From Neofusicoccum parvum (taxonomy: Eukaryota; Ascomycota; Dothideomycetes; Botryosphaeriales; Botryosphaeriaceae): a stretch of 64,000 nucleotides of DNA. Location of the stretch: contig CP087206.1 in NCBI GenBank assembly GCA_020912385.1, forward strand, positions 3,844,001 to 3,908,000, in the 5' to 3' direction. Shown here piece by piece: positions 22,159-33,887 of the stretch. Under the pieces are notes generated by a model that made no database searches, was not told the DNA's origin, and saw nothing but the letters and a program-made list of their open reading frames with translations. Every line of letters begins with the position of its first letter. Position 1 is the stretch's first letter. Made by a program: the position numbers and the translations under genes.

Positions 22159-24571
22159 GTTACCTCACTTGAGGAAAAAGGATATGCTCTTGTTTCCTTC
22201 AATTTTGCATAGCCATGGCGTTCCGGTTGGGGTTTCAAGGTGTGGTCACATGTTTCAGTTCTGGGCGACGGTTTCGAAAATTAGGGTACTATTTTGGGGC
22301 TCAAAAGTTATATCCTCGATAAGATAGAGATGGTGGATGCGGCAGCTTTCACGGCCCAAATTCAAAAATCTTCTCACGGAGATGGAAGAGAATGAGAAAT
22401 TATAAAAATGAAAAATATATTTTAAGAAATGTACCATCCTGAGGCCACATCATACACTTGGAGACAACTTGTGCGGCTCTCCAAGTTACCTACTGTAGGT
22501 ATATAAGACAGTGCTATCGCAAACAGCGTCTTCGAGGCGTTCTCATAAATAGGTTAATGATGAGAAACCCACTTCTCTAGATAGACTAGATCAGCATCAA
22601 AGCGGGGTGATTTTGATGAACGAAGCTCTCAGTATGCATTGACCTGGAAGAATTATTCATCTTAGCGTATAGAATTTCTGTGTTAATCACGCCAGAGATC
22701 TGCTTCAAGTTTGGTGTCTTCTGAGAGGAAAGAGCAGTGACAGAAAGCTAACTATAAGAGGATCGTGACTCCATAAGAATAAGATCTTGTCCTTCAAATT
22801 ACGAATATCTTTTGCCGTGGAAGTACCATGGATTTCTAGAGCTATTTTATCTTGTAGGTATTCACAATTGACGGTAGCGCGTGATTATATGATTATGTAG
22901 AGATTATACATGGAAAGTAATTCGACATACCTGCATTCCAAATCTTCCTGGGCTCAGGATAGTCTCATATTGTGGACAGACTCGGCAAGACTCAACAAGG
23001 CTGCGAGTGCTTTTGGCACGCAGACAAACTGGCCTCACCTTAGAATGGATAATTGGCACAAGACATGAGCTCATTCCACCTCTGCCATAAGATTTGACAG
23101 AAGTCAAGAACAATGAGCTAGCGAAGATGGAGAAGATCTACCGAGATGCATACCTAACTCTCATCGCCTCTAGTGCCACGAAGGCGAGCGCAGGCTTTCC
23201 CCAGACGACGTCCTGTGGAGCTGCCAGACCCAGCCGTATGTACGTATCTCCAGCAACGGACTCGGCACGGCCTCGATTAGACAAATCGTTTGCATCGTCC
23301 TGGTCGTGGGCATTGGTCGACGGATATGTGCTTCCCGATGACACCTACTGGAATGAACTTGGTGACGCGGATTACAAGGTTCTGTAGTACAGCACAGCCC
23401 TCAAAGATTCCAAAATCCAGTAGGGCCATGTCACCGCGGCGTCGTTATACTTGAGCGCAGCCAATATTCCTACGCCATGGATAGTGTTCGCAGACGCTGG
23501 GTCAAAGATTTATCTGAGCTTGTACATCCCCACCGGCCGCTTGCGTGGCCAAATGATCGTGGCCGACCACACCGGGGATTTAGTCATAGGATCTATATTA
23601 AAGAAGGATAACGACGGTGAGAGATCAACGAGAGCCATAAAGCTGGGCATTGGCTGCTTGAGCGGAGGACTCCTGGAATTCGACGCGGAAATAGGAGCAG
23701 ACGGTATGCTTCTATATTCCACGGGCGACATATCCATCTACTTTGATAGCTCAGAGCAACTTCCACGGATTCAGATCAGCGCCATGGTCGTCAGACACTT
23801 TGAGGCGGACAACGATCCAGGCGCAAAAAGGGCTACTGCTCACATATTCGGGAGAAGCAAAGTTCAAGAGAATTGCATATTGGATGTTTTTCATGCAACA
23901 GGTCTAAAGAAGCGACGTCGAGGGGAACGATCCCGAACCGCCATGGTTTGACCCATCCCAGCCTGGAGCGGAAACGCGAACCTCGGAAATGATATAGTTA
24001 TGACTTTATTTTTGCGTTAATAGGACTGTCACGTCATGAGCCGTGAACACTCTGGAAATGACATACTGGTAATTTTTTGCTCCTCATTTCTGATATCCTA
24101 ACCATCCTCCATCTTATCGAGATATTTCTACTTAACTCACTTTCTTATCAATTTATCTTCCCCGCAAAAGTCATCTCCCAACTGGCAATGTCAGAGAATT
24201 ACAATCAGGGAACCCTTTGAAATTGTCTTCAGCCATTGGTCCTGATGGGCTCGAAGGGGTAACCAATGAACTACTTTACAGTCAAAAGAAAGAAATATGT
24301 ACAAGTTCAAGGTCTATGTCTAAGGATCGGATGCTTGCAAATCGTGCAGTCGTAATTAAGGGGTATCGGGTATGAGCCCCCTGGAAAAGAAAAGAGATGC
24401 CCACCAAGTCCAATGCTCTCATGTCGTACAGTACAAGCCTCGCTCTTTCTCGTCTCCTTTCCGTTCTCTTCGTCACATCGCCCTCGTCAAAATCTTCCTG
24501 ATCATGACCACCGCCCGTCCACTCTTCTAGCTCCCTCCAACAAAGCTCCCACCCGGATCAAGCCAACAAGC
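22159..24571. other. AT-rich intergenic island with a decayed HET-type gene
   Basis: This 2.4 kb is clearly richer in A and T than its neighbours, especially 22250-23100 and 23990-24400, where open frames are very short. It contains the HET-like relic at 23094-23951. AT enrichment with a broken gene suggests old, possibly RIP-mutated DNA. I see no transposon ends. Confidence 0.5.
23094..23951 (+). pseudogene. Remnant of a HET-domain gene
   Basis: Two open segments, 23094-23387 and 23451-23951, lie in one direction with stops between them. The first reads EKIYRDAYLTLIAS, the pattern that follows the second HET block in intact proteins, and after a deletion reaches SSWSWALVDGYV with a following YWN, the pattern found near the C-terminal part of HET proteins. 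The block-one (YCWG-like) and block-three (RGWTFQER-like) motifs are missing. The second segment (about 166 residues) fits the variable C-terminal half of such proteins. Loss of the core motifs and internal stops argue for a decayed copy. A short unrelated spliced gene remains possible. Confidence 0.55.
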
Positions 24572-26060
24572 CTAAACCTCGCACTCCTGCAACGCCACCC
24601 TCGCCAACTCCCGACACCTCCTCGCATCGAACCGCTCCCTCCTCCACGCCCTCTCCCTGCCCAACCTGATCCTCTCCGTCCTCTCCGTCTCCGTCATGCT
24701 GCGCCCGCTCGTCCCCGTCTCGGGCGCGAACATGATGGCGCTGCGCCTCCGGTTCTCCTCACCGACCGCGGCATTCGTGGCCGTGGCTTCGCTCCAGCCG
24801 GCCGCCGCCGACGACGACGACGTGGTCGAGACGCTGCGCGACGACGCCGGGGTGCTGGCGGCGCTGGCGCTCGTCTTGAGGGACTGCACGGCGAGCAGGT
24901 GCGCGACGAGCTGGCCGCGGAAGGAAGAGAGGTCCGAGTTGTAGTGCTGGATGCGCGTGTTGAGCGGGAGGGGGAGCAGGCTGCTGCTGGAGTGGTCGCG
25001 GGGGAAGAGGAGGCGCGGGCAGGGGTGCGTGCGTTGGATGGGCGTGATGGCGGTGGTGGCCGGGGTGGGGGTGTACTGCGTGGGCGTCTGTTGCTGGCTG
25101 GGCGTGTTCCATTGCACGGGCGTACCCTCGACTAGATCGACGAAGCCGTGCGGCGTCTTGGGCGGCGGCGTCACGGGTGGGAATTGGAAGTCGCCAATAT
25201 CGTCGCCCAGGCTCGGGGCGGATGCGCGGACAGGCGTCTGTGCGGCCGGCGACTCGGCGTGGATGCTGCTTGTTTGGGAGAGTAGCGAGTCGCTGGACCT
25301 GGCTTTGCGGATCTGGAGCGGAGACGGCTTCTTGACGCTCGGCGACTCAGCGGATAGGAAGTTGCTGGTGGCCTTGTTGTCGCTGGGCTGGTCGTCCACG
25401 AAGGGGTCGGCGCCCAGGCCTCCGGTCCAGGATACGTCCGTCATGAGGGAGTCAGTGCGGGTGTGCTTTGAGCTGTTGAAGGAATGGCGCCTGGAGGCCG
25501 ACGACGAGTTGTCAAAGCCATCAAAGGTGGAGTTGAGATCCCACATGCTGGGCAGCGACGGCTGGGTGCCGGACTGGTCATGCTGGACAGGCATGCTGAG
25601 CGACAGCTTCGGCGGCAGCAGCGGGCGCTTGGACTCTTCCTGAAGTGGAAGGGACTCCGGAAGCGTTGCAAGGGCCTTGTTGTAAAAGTCCGCGGATTGC
25701 TGGAGCGAGGGGACGCGAGCCATGGACTGATTGTGCATGCTGCGCGCAAGCGTGTCGTAGGACAGCGCCGCGTAGAAGTACAGGAATGTGCGGACCAGCG
25801 CATGGTGCTGCAATGCATGCTGTCAGTGGGTGTTTGGTGTGCAAGGAATGCGGACATACGTCTTGGCAGCGCTTCTCAAGGAGGTCGAGGCACTTGGAAG
25901 CACATTGCCTGTAACGGCGGTCGAAGTAGAGGTGCTTGACCTCGTTCAGCATCTTCCGCACATCATCCTGGTCCTCATCCGACGCGGGCACGTGAAGATT
26001 GAATTTGGGAACGGTTGCGAGCCCGTTGTCGCGCACGCCGATGTCTCGGGTCGGGATCAT
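24572..26060 (-). CDS. Uncharacterised protein with N-terminal helical repeat-like region
   Basis: Exon 1 is 26060-25860 and exon 2 is 25807-24572, joined over a 52-base intron (GTATGT ... CTGAC ... TGCAG), giving 478 residues. I do not recognise a named family. Residues about 35-135 look alpha-helical and TPR- or MIT-like: VRKMLNEVKHLYFDRRY, KCLDLLEKRC, then HALVRTFLYFYAALSYDTLA and SADFYNKALATLP. The central part is Ser/Pro/Thr-rich and probably disordered. A C-terminal segment with YNSDLSSFRGQLVAHL and a very basic end (GRERAWRRERFDARRC) is probably structured or nucleic-acid binding. It is plausibly a fungal-specific cytosolic or nuclear protein. The start at 26060 was chosen because upstream codons in the same frame are low complexity. 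Confidence 0.8.
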
Positions 26061-27785
26061 GGCTGCTCCCCGGCGAATGCAGGCTGAGAACACGAGAGGG
26101 AGAGATCGCTGCTGGGCTCGATGGGGCTGGGCGGCAGCGAGGCGGTCCCGGTGGTGTGTCAAGGTCTCGTGGGTGGTCGGCGAGAAGTCGGGGGTTGCGG
26201 CGAGCGGGTGTCGGGACAAAGAGCATAAACAACGAGAGCGGTGACGGAGACCAAAAATTATGGAGACTGCGCAAAAACGTTCCGCCGGACGTAGATCCTT
26301 GACCGGTGAAGGCGCTCCGGGAGCGATGGCGAGGCCGCGATGCTCATGTTGAGAGTGAGCCAGTGGCTCAGGGTGCGAATGCTCCCCAAGGCCGTGAGGC
26401 GCACACCATTTGGCGATTGCACGGTTTCCCGATGCGGTAGCTACCCACTCCGTCCACCCACACGGCGCCCGCTGGATCCAACGAACTAGCCGCCGAGGAT
26501 TCGCCTTTGCGGCGGCGCAGTGGCGCGCAAAGCCGTTTTCCACCCGCTTCCATGGCGACCTGCTGGCGTTTGAGTGGTGTCCGGCCCGCGGAGCTCAACT
26601 CTACCGTACCACCAGCCAAACACTCGTGCGCCTGGTAGAAGTAGCCGGATCTTCTGCGTTTCAAACACCACCAGACCCACAGTCGCATGGCCTGATCCTG
26701 CTTGCTTTTTCTGCTCATCCGCGACCCGAACGCAAATACCGTCCTACAGACATAGACTACACTGGGTCTACAAGGGCGTCAACGGTCGAGACCGCATCCT
26801 AGCGGCACGACCCGGAAAGCATAAGCCTTGTCTCGAAGTTTAATTGCTGAAACATGGTTAGCCAAAATTTGAAGTGGGGGGAGGTACCCAAGCTGAGGCT
26901 GTGGAGCTGCTTTGGGAGTGCGGTCATCTATTCTGGGGACCCTGGAACGCACCCTGGTTGGCGCAGCCCGTCTACTTCCACCTGCGGCTAGTCCATCCAG
27001 CTTAGCAATTCGCAGCCCTACCAGCGTGCCAGCCCATTCGACCGGACATGAAATGCCTACTTCCAGTACTCCATTCCCACTCCCCCGAGACATCCGCCCT
27101 GCGATTACTGCAGATCCTGCCAGACAGCCAGCAACTCACCTCCTCATCTGTCGCCCTCCCAAAACCATCACCCGCACTCATTGCCTGGTTGGGTTAATGG
27201 AGCCTGACAGTACGTATTTGTCAGCGCTAACCACGGCAATTGACGCCGGAAAGAACGTAGAACCTTGGCTAAATCTGAATCTGGAGCGAACTCCTATGTG
27301 TAGGGTGAAACAATAGATATGGTGGCGAGTCAAACAACCGCGGGCAACGAACATGCTACCACACCTTCGGTTGTGCGGGCATTCAAGGAACTTGTGCTAG
27401 GTAGGTGAAGTGGACAGACTTAGGGTCGAAGCGTTCGTCTGGACACGAGACCGCCTTCAAATGTCTGCCAAAAGTATCCGAGCGAATGTATCGGCTCCCC
27501 GTTCAGTTCCACTGGTGGGAAGCGACGCGAGAGAATATCGAGACTGACAGTCAGCCATGTCGTACATATCAGTTGCGTATGTTCTGACCACCGGCTAATC
27601 CTATCAGATACTCACCCGACATGCATGTAGTGCATGTCATCACCGGACGGCTGTCACAACAAGCTGTTGATTTTTGGGATATCAGGACAACGGTTGTATT
27701 CTACATACACGCAATTCGGGGATTTGACCTAAATTCCGGCATCCGCGGAATGGTAATTTTCAATAGAATGCTGTCAAATCGCTCT
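26061..27785. other. Intergenic; nothing recognised
   Basis: This 1.7 kb lies between the start of the 478-residue protein gene (-) and the 3' end of the ATP synthase gamma gene (-). The first 500 bases are GC-rich and probably promoter or 5' UTR. The remainder has only short open frames with no familiar motif. Confidence 0.5.
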
Positions 27786-28950
27786 CTATTCCTCAGAAGC
27801 AGCGGCACCAGTGATGATCTCGACAAGTTCGCCGGTAATGACGGCCTGGCGAGTACGGTTGAAGAGAATCTGGAACTTGTTGATCATGTCGCCGGCGTTC
27901 TTGGAGGCGTTCTGTAGAAAGTCAGCAAATTAATGAAGTTTCTGCAAGGGCACAGCATCACTCACGTCCATGGCGTTGCGGCGAGCAGATTGCTCGCAAG
28001 CGTGACCCTCAGCAAGAGCCTTGTTCATGTTAGCTTGGTGTGAAGACAGCATTCACAGAAGATTTCATACCCAGAACAGCGAGTTGGCCAGGGCGTATTC
28101 ACGGAGGTTGGGAAGAGTCTCATCCTCGATCTCGAACAAAGGGAGGTTGACTATCGTTTGTTAGAACAGTGTACTCAGGAGAACAATTGGGCCGGGAACT
28201 GACCGGACTCGAGGATGGCCGCCTCGGAGAAGGCATCGATGGTGGTGGGCTCGTAGGCCTGCGCGTTGAGGAACTTGTTGTACAGAATCTTGACGGAGGC
28301 GTAGTCACCGGGCAGGCGAGCAATCTGGTCGGCAATCGATGAAGCGTCCGCGAAGGTAGGAATGTCCTTGCCGACACCGGCGAAGCTAAGCTGGATGTTC
28401 TTGGCGTTACCTCTGCTCAGCTGTGCCTTGCACTTCTCGCCGAGGATGACAAGCTCGGTGTCGGGCTTCTCCAGGAGGATCTTGCGCGTGAACCTGCTCA
28501 TACCCGAGTGGATACCACCGCAGAGGCCTTTGTCGGAGGAGCACACAATGATCAAGTCCTTCTTGCCCTCGCCCTCGGTCGGCTTGGTCTCGGCCTGCTC
28601 GAAGACGGTGTTCGAGGTCTGGCCGTAGGCACGCGAGGTCTCCATGGCACGCTGGGCGCGGGTGAGCTTGGTCGAGGCGACGATTTTCATGGTCTTGGTG
28701 ATCTTCTCGATGTTGCGAATCGACTTGAGGCGGTCCTCAATTTCACGCAGGGTGGCGTAGTTGGCGGCGGCAGCGACATTGACGGTCGCGGGCCTGGCAA
28801 TTGCACGCGCAGAGTCAGTACCTGATGCCAATTGCATCGCATCGCGTCGGGGGAGGGCGCAGGTGCGGGTGCGGGCGGTCGGAAGGCCTACCGGGCGGCG
28901 GCAGCAGCGCCAGCTCGCAGAGCCGGGCGGGCAGCCCTCGAGAGCATCAT
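27786..28950 (-). CDS. ATP3: Mitochondrial F1 ATP synthase gamma subunit
   Basis: Five exons, 28950-28892, 28793-28204, 28150-28071, 28019-27966 and 27911-27786, give 302 residues with all phases consistent. The gamma subunit is the rotating central shaft of the F1 motor in the mitochondrial matrix. A basic Ala/Arg-rich presequence is split by intron 1. The N-terminal helix shows [17 protein letters not shown], the middle has [12 protein letters not shown], and the C-terminal helix spans exons 4 and 5 ([14 protein letters not shown], then [12 protein letters not shown]), the most conserved part. Exon 4 is only 54 bases. The last residues are GAAASEE. Two adjacent ATGs (28950 and 28947) start the frame. 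The gene is divergent from topoisomerase I, 462 bases away. Confidence 0.96.
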
Positions 28951-29412
28951 GGTGCCGGGAGGTGTGCGGAGGGGAGATTGATGAAGCGGTCGATGCGAAT
29001 CGACGTTGGCGTTGTGCTCCGGATGGGCGGCGGAGAAGCTGTGCTGCACAGTACTGCGCTTCAACCTCACTGCGAGTTTCCCTCGACGCTAGCGCCGGAG
29101 TCACGTGTCGGCCCGCGCCTGGAATCGATCGTGCCTCTCTTAAGCTTTCCACCCTTTGTGCACCCTCTCCCTCTCTTCGCTCACCTGTTGCACTTTTTCC
29201 TCCTGCAGCCTGCCATCATCGCTCGCCTCCAATTCTTCGTGCCTGCGCGAGTTGGCCTCCGCTGGCTCTCGCCCACCACCCTCCCCCAGCCGACATCACC
29301 ACGTTCGCGCATCTTCGCCAGACTCGGTGCCACCCAGCGCGCCGTCGCAGCTGAGCGCAGACTCGGGCTCCCTTTCGCAGAACCGTTCGCCACTCGTCGC
29401 CCGCCCCGCATC
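28951..29412. promoter_or_regulatory. Divergent promoter region, ATP synthase gamma and topoisomerase I genes
   Basis: These 462 bases separate the two start codons and must hold both promoters. The right half is pyrimidine-rich on the plus strand (about 29130-29290), as is usual just upstream of fungal start sites. No clear TATA box is seen. Confidence 0.5.
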
Positions 29413-32400
29413 ATGTCCTCTTCCGACAGCGATACGCCCCTCGTCAAGGGCAAGCTCAACGGAGGTACGTCCACGTCCCGTATTCACTCGCTCGGCTGAA
29501 CTGTGCCGGTGCTCGTAGTTTGCTGCCGTCAGACACCATTTGCTGTCGGCATTGCATCCTCACCTTTGCGCACGCCAACACCCCATCTGCCTTCGTTCAA
29601 CTCGTCTACCCGCTCTGCTGACACTCGTCGTCCTTTCAGCCGTCTCCGCCCCGACGATATCCAAGAGCGTAGACAGCGCGATGGACAGGCAGGGCCCCGC
29701 CACCAACGGTCACAACGGCCAACTCGAGCCCGGCATCTCAATACGCATGGGCCCGGTGACGGAAATGGACGTTGACGAGCCCGCCACCAACGGTTTCGCC
29801 AACGGTAAGCGCAAGTCGCGCGCTAGCATCAACGGCAAAGGCTACAAAGAAGCCTCAAGTTCAGATGAGGACGATAAGCCACTTGTGCGTCACCCTCGTT
29901 CTGTTTTCTCTCACTTGCGCTAATGCTTGCACAGAGTAAGCGGCGCAAAACCGCATCGCCTAAGGCCACTTCTGCGTCCGATTCCGAGCTGAGCGACGTG
30001 CCCTTGGCGCGGACGGCGAGAAAGCCCCCGAAGGTCAAGGCAGCAGACGTCGGCATGTCCTCCGACTCGGATGTCCCGCTTGGAACAAAGCTTGCCTCCG
30101 AGAAGAAAAAGATTGAACAGGCAGCTGAGAGGGAAGCCAAGGTCATCCGCGCAACGGAAAAGAAGGCTCCTGTCAAGAGAAAGCCCAAGAAAGAAGAGAG
30201 CGATAGTGACGACGACATCCCGCTCTCAAGAAAGAAGAAACCAGTTGCGAAGAAGGCCAACGGCGTGAAGAAGGAAGAGTCTGACGATGACGTACCTTTG
30301 AGCAAAAAGGCGCCCGCCGCAAGGAAGGGCAAGGCAAAGGCGGAAGAGCCTCCCAAGAAGTCCGCAAAGAGCAAGGCAGCTGCCAAGAAGGAGACTGAAG
30401 AGGACGAAGAGGCGGAGGCGGAGGAAGACGAGTACAAGTGGTGGGAAGATCCGACCAAGGGCGACAATTCCATTAAATGGACGACGCTTGAGCACAACGG
30501 TGTTGTCTTCCCGCCGGAATACGAACCTCTCCCTGGAAACGTAAAGCTAAAGTACGATGGAGTCCCTGTCAGCCTCCACAAGGACGCAGAGGAAGTCGCC
30601 ACCTTCTTCGGATCGATGTTGAACTCTACGCATAACGTCGAGAATCCAACGTTCAGAAAAAACTTTTTCCACGACTTCAAGGAGGTTCTTGACAAGACTG
30701 GCCATGCAAAGGGCCCGGATGGCAAGAAGGTCAAGATCGAAAAGTTCGAAAAGTGTGACTTCAAGGACATTTTCGAGTACTTCTCAGCCCAACGTGATGC
30801 CAAGAAAGCACTTCCTGCGGCGGAGAAGAAGGCTATCAAGGCAGCGAAGGATGAGGCCGAGGCTCCGTACATGTTCTGCATGTGGGATGGTCGCAAGCAA
30901 AAGGTCGGAAACTTCCGCGTCGAACCACCCAGCCTGTTCCGCGGTCGTGGTGAGCATCCGAAGACGGGCAAGGTCAAGAAGAGGGTCCTGCCAGAGCAGA
31001 TCACCATCAACATCGGCAAGGATGCCAAGGTCCCACCCCCTCCTCCGGGCCACAAGTGGAAGGAAGTCAAGCACGATCAGACGGGTACCTGGCTTGCTAT
31101 GTGGCAGGAGAACATCAACGGTGCTTACAAGTACGTCATGCTGGCAGCGAACTCCGACATCAAGGGCCAGAGCGACTTCAAGAAGTTCGAGAAGGCAAGG
31201 GAACTGAAGAAGCACATTGACCGTATCCGGAAGGACTACACCCGGGACCTCAAGTCGGAAGTCATGGCAGATCGCCAGCGTGCCACCGCCGTTTATCTCA
31301 TCGACAAGTTTGCACTCCGTGCGGGCAACGAGAAGGGAGAAGACGAAGCCGACACGGTTGGCTGCTGCTCGCTCAAGTACGAGAATATCACGTTGAAGCC
31401 GCCGAACACTGTGGTCTTCGACTTTCTCGGAAAGGACAGCATTCGCTTCTACGACGAGGTTCAGGTTGATCCGCAGGTCTTCAAGAATCTGAAGATCTTC
31501 AAAAAGGCCCCCAAGAAGGACGGCGACGAGGTCTTCGACAGGTTAACTACCTCAGGTCTCAACAAGTACCTTAGCACCTACATGCAGGGCCTTACTGCGA
31601 AGGTCTTCCGTACCTACAACGCCTCATACACGATGGCACGGCTGCTTACGGAGATGAAGTCGACCGGAACGATTGCTGAAAAGGTCAAGGACTACAACGA
31701 GGCCAACCGGAAGGTCGCCATCCTTTGCAACCACAAGCGGACCGTCGCTGCCAACCACACACTTCAGATCGAGAAGATGCAAGATAAGATCAACGGGCTC
31801 CGCTACCAGCAATGGCGCGTGAAGCAGATGATGATCGATCTAGATCCGAAGATTAAGAAGAAGAAGGGAGCAGAGTACTTCCAGCTTCCTCAGGACCTCA
31901 CCAAAGAGTGGGTCGAGCAGCACCAGAAGGCTCTCGTTGAGGAACAGCGCGATAAGATCAAGAAGAAGTTCGAGAAGGAAAACGAGAAGCTCGTGGCCGA
32001 TGGCCAGAAAGAGATGAAGGCGAAGGAGCTTCAAGAGCGTCTCGAGGTTGCCGACGATATGGAGAAGAAGTTCAAGAAGGAGAACAAGACGGGTAAGGTC
32101 GAGGCCGAAGGCAAAGGCGTCAGTGTCGACAAGCTCGAGAACAAGGTCGACCAGCTGCAGCAACGCATCGAGACGGCAAAGATCCAGATGGAGGACAAGG
32201 ATAACAACAAGGAAGTCGCGCTTGGCACGTCTAAGATTGTGAGTGTCGGCCGGATCCACCGGGTAGATCACCATGCTAACGTTTGCTTAGAATTACATCG
32301 ACCCGCGTCTCACGGTCGTGTTCTCCAAGAAGTTCAACGTGCCCATCGAGCGGTTTTTCTCCAAGACGCTGCGCGAGAAGTTCGACTGGGCGATGAAGTC

Positions 32401-32425
32401 GGCGGGCGAGGACTGGGAGTTCTAG
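29413..32425 (+). CDS. TOP1: DNA topoisomerase I (type IB)
   Basis: Four exons, 29413-29464, 29640-29884, 29935-32238 and 32291-32425, give 911 residues. The enzyme nicks and reseals one strand to relieve supercoils in the nucleus. Residues 1 to about 260 are a charged, Lys/Ser/Asp-rich unstructured region with repeated [12 protein letters not shown] blocks and nuclear-localisation-like basic runs. The core begins at about [22 protein letters not shown] and contains the conserved [19 protein letters not shown] segment with a catalytic arginine. A charged linker precedes the final exon, which begins with the active-site tyrosine (residue 869) in SKINYIDPR. The enzyme's end ([14 protein letters not shown]) is typical. 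An intron separates codon 867 from the active-site block, two residues before the tyrosine. Confidence 0.97.
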
Positions 32426-33887
32426 ATGCCACCATCATCCTTTCTTTTTAAGAGCCGGCGGCTGGCGCGAGTCAGAAGGGCTGCGCGCCGCGGGAGCTGC
32501 CGGTAGTTCATTTTCCCCCATTTCTATTGAAAAAGGCAAGTGGCCTGGTGTTTTGGTTTTTCAGCCGCGGTGCCCTCGGCGGCAGACGTGGACCCTGGCG
32601 GCTGCAGGGGCGCGTCTTGGCCCTTGTGCGGCTTCTTTGGAAGCGAAGTCGGGCGGGGTAGGCCTGCATTGGGCAGGTGCAATTACAGGGTGGATTTTCA
32701 TCTGCATAGCGGTCGGCATGCTATAGCCGGAGGGGCGTTTGGCAGGGAGCGTTTCACGGGGCTCTTAGAGTGGTTTTTGCGATGGTTCGGGCAGGGCAGC
32801 AGCGGCATCTCTCCACACTGGGGACCCGGCGGCATCTCATGCAGGTGCGGGACGATCCTGTGTGTGCCACTGACGGGTCACTGCAGGCTGGCTGTGCCTC
32901 ATCTGGCATGACATATAGAGGCTAGGAATAAAAGTTTCAATGGACGTGCATGTCTTGGTAGTCGGTATCGCCGATTGCTGGCGCATGTGGGCGGCGGCCG
33001 CTCTCGATGGCTCCCCGGGGCGGCGCCACGGATGACGGGAGCGGGCAAACCCATAAAGCCGCGCATCTTTCGGGGCGCAGATCGCTGGGAGAATAAGGTT
33101 GCCCACGCTGGCGCCGCGCTCCCAGGAGGCGCCGGGCGTGAGGGCGCGGGCCCAGGAGGGCGGCGCGGCCGGCCAGGCAGGTTTGGCGCACGCTGCACGC
33201 AGGCACGCTGCAGGGCCGGGCAGCGTGCAGTCGCGGGCAGGCGCCTGCTGGCGCTGGGGGCGCGAGGGCGCGATGGCGCAATGAATTTCGTGCAGGGTCG
33301 GATCCTATGTCATGGTGCGAGAGAGGCGGTCGCGAGAGTGAGGCTACGGGCGGGTACCTGGCGGCTCAGCTGACTGGGCTCGGCGCGTGCAGCGCTTCTG
33401 CTGGCGACCAGGGACGGCTTGGGGGCTTGAGCGTGTGCCTGAGCGGCGGCCCCGCTGCGACGGCGAGGGCAGCACACGCCGGGTCGCACAGAGGGCGCGC
33501 AGTCGCAAAAATGAAGCTTAACGGGGCTGCATGATCGGAGCTGCATCATCGCCATTTGGCGCGGCCGCTGGGAAATTTGCTGATCTGCTGCCAGCGAGCG
33601 CAGCGCGGCCGTTCATTAAAGCAAACCTGCCCCCCGGGCTAGCAGACAGACAGCAAGCCAGTGCCCGAACAATCACATCCCTCCCCCCAGGCCCCTCGCC
33701 GTCGCCCGCTCCCGCTCTCTCCTCGACACCGCCCTGCCGCAACCACGCCAATTGCACCGCAGGCCCGCCCGCCCACCACGCCTTAGCCCACCTTATCACT
33801 GCGCTCCTCGCTCCAGCTCTCCCATCCCAGCACCGCTCCCACAACCACCACCCACCCGATCGGCCTCACGCATCCCCGACCGTCACC
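32426..33887. other. Intergenic between topoisomerase I and the epimerase-like gene
   Basis: This 1.46 kb lies between two plus-strand genes. The last 250 bases (33650-33887) are C/T-rich, like a fungal 5' leader. No conserved open frame or RNA gene is seen. Confidence 0.55.

Noticed and set aside
29829..31070. 413-codon minus-strand frame over topoisomerase I
   Set aside because: A Ser/Phe/Leu-rich mirror of the Lys/Glu-rich N-terminal region of topoisomerase I.
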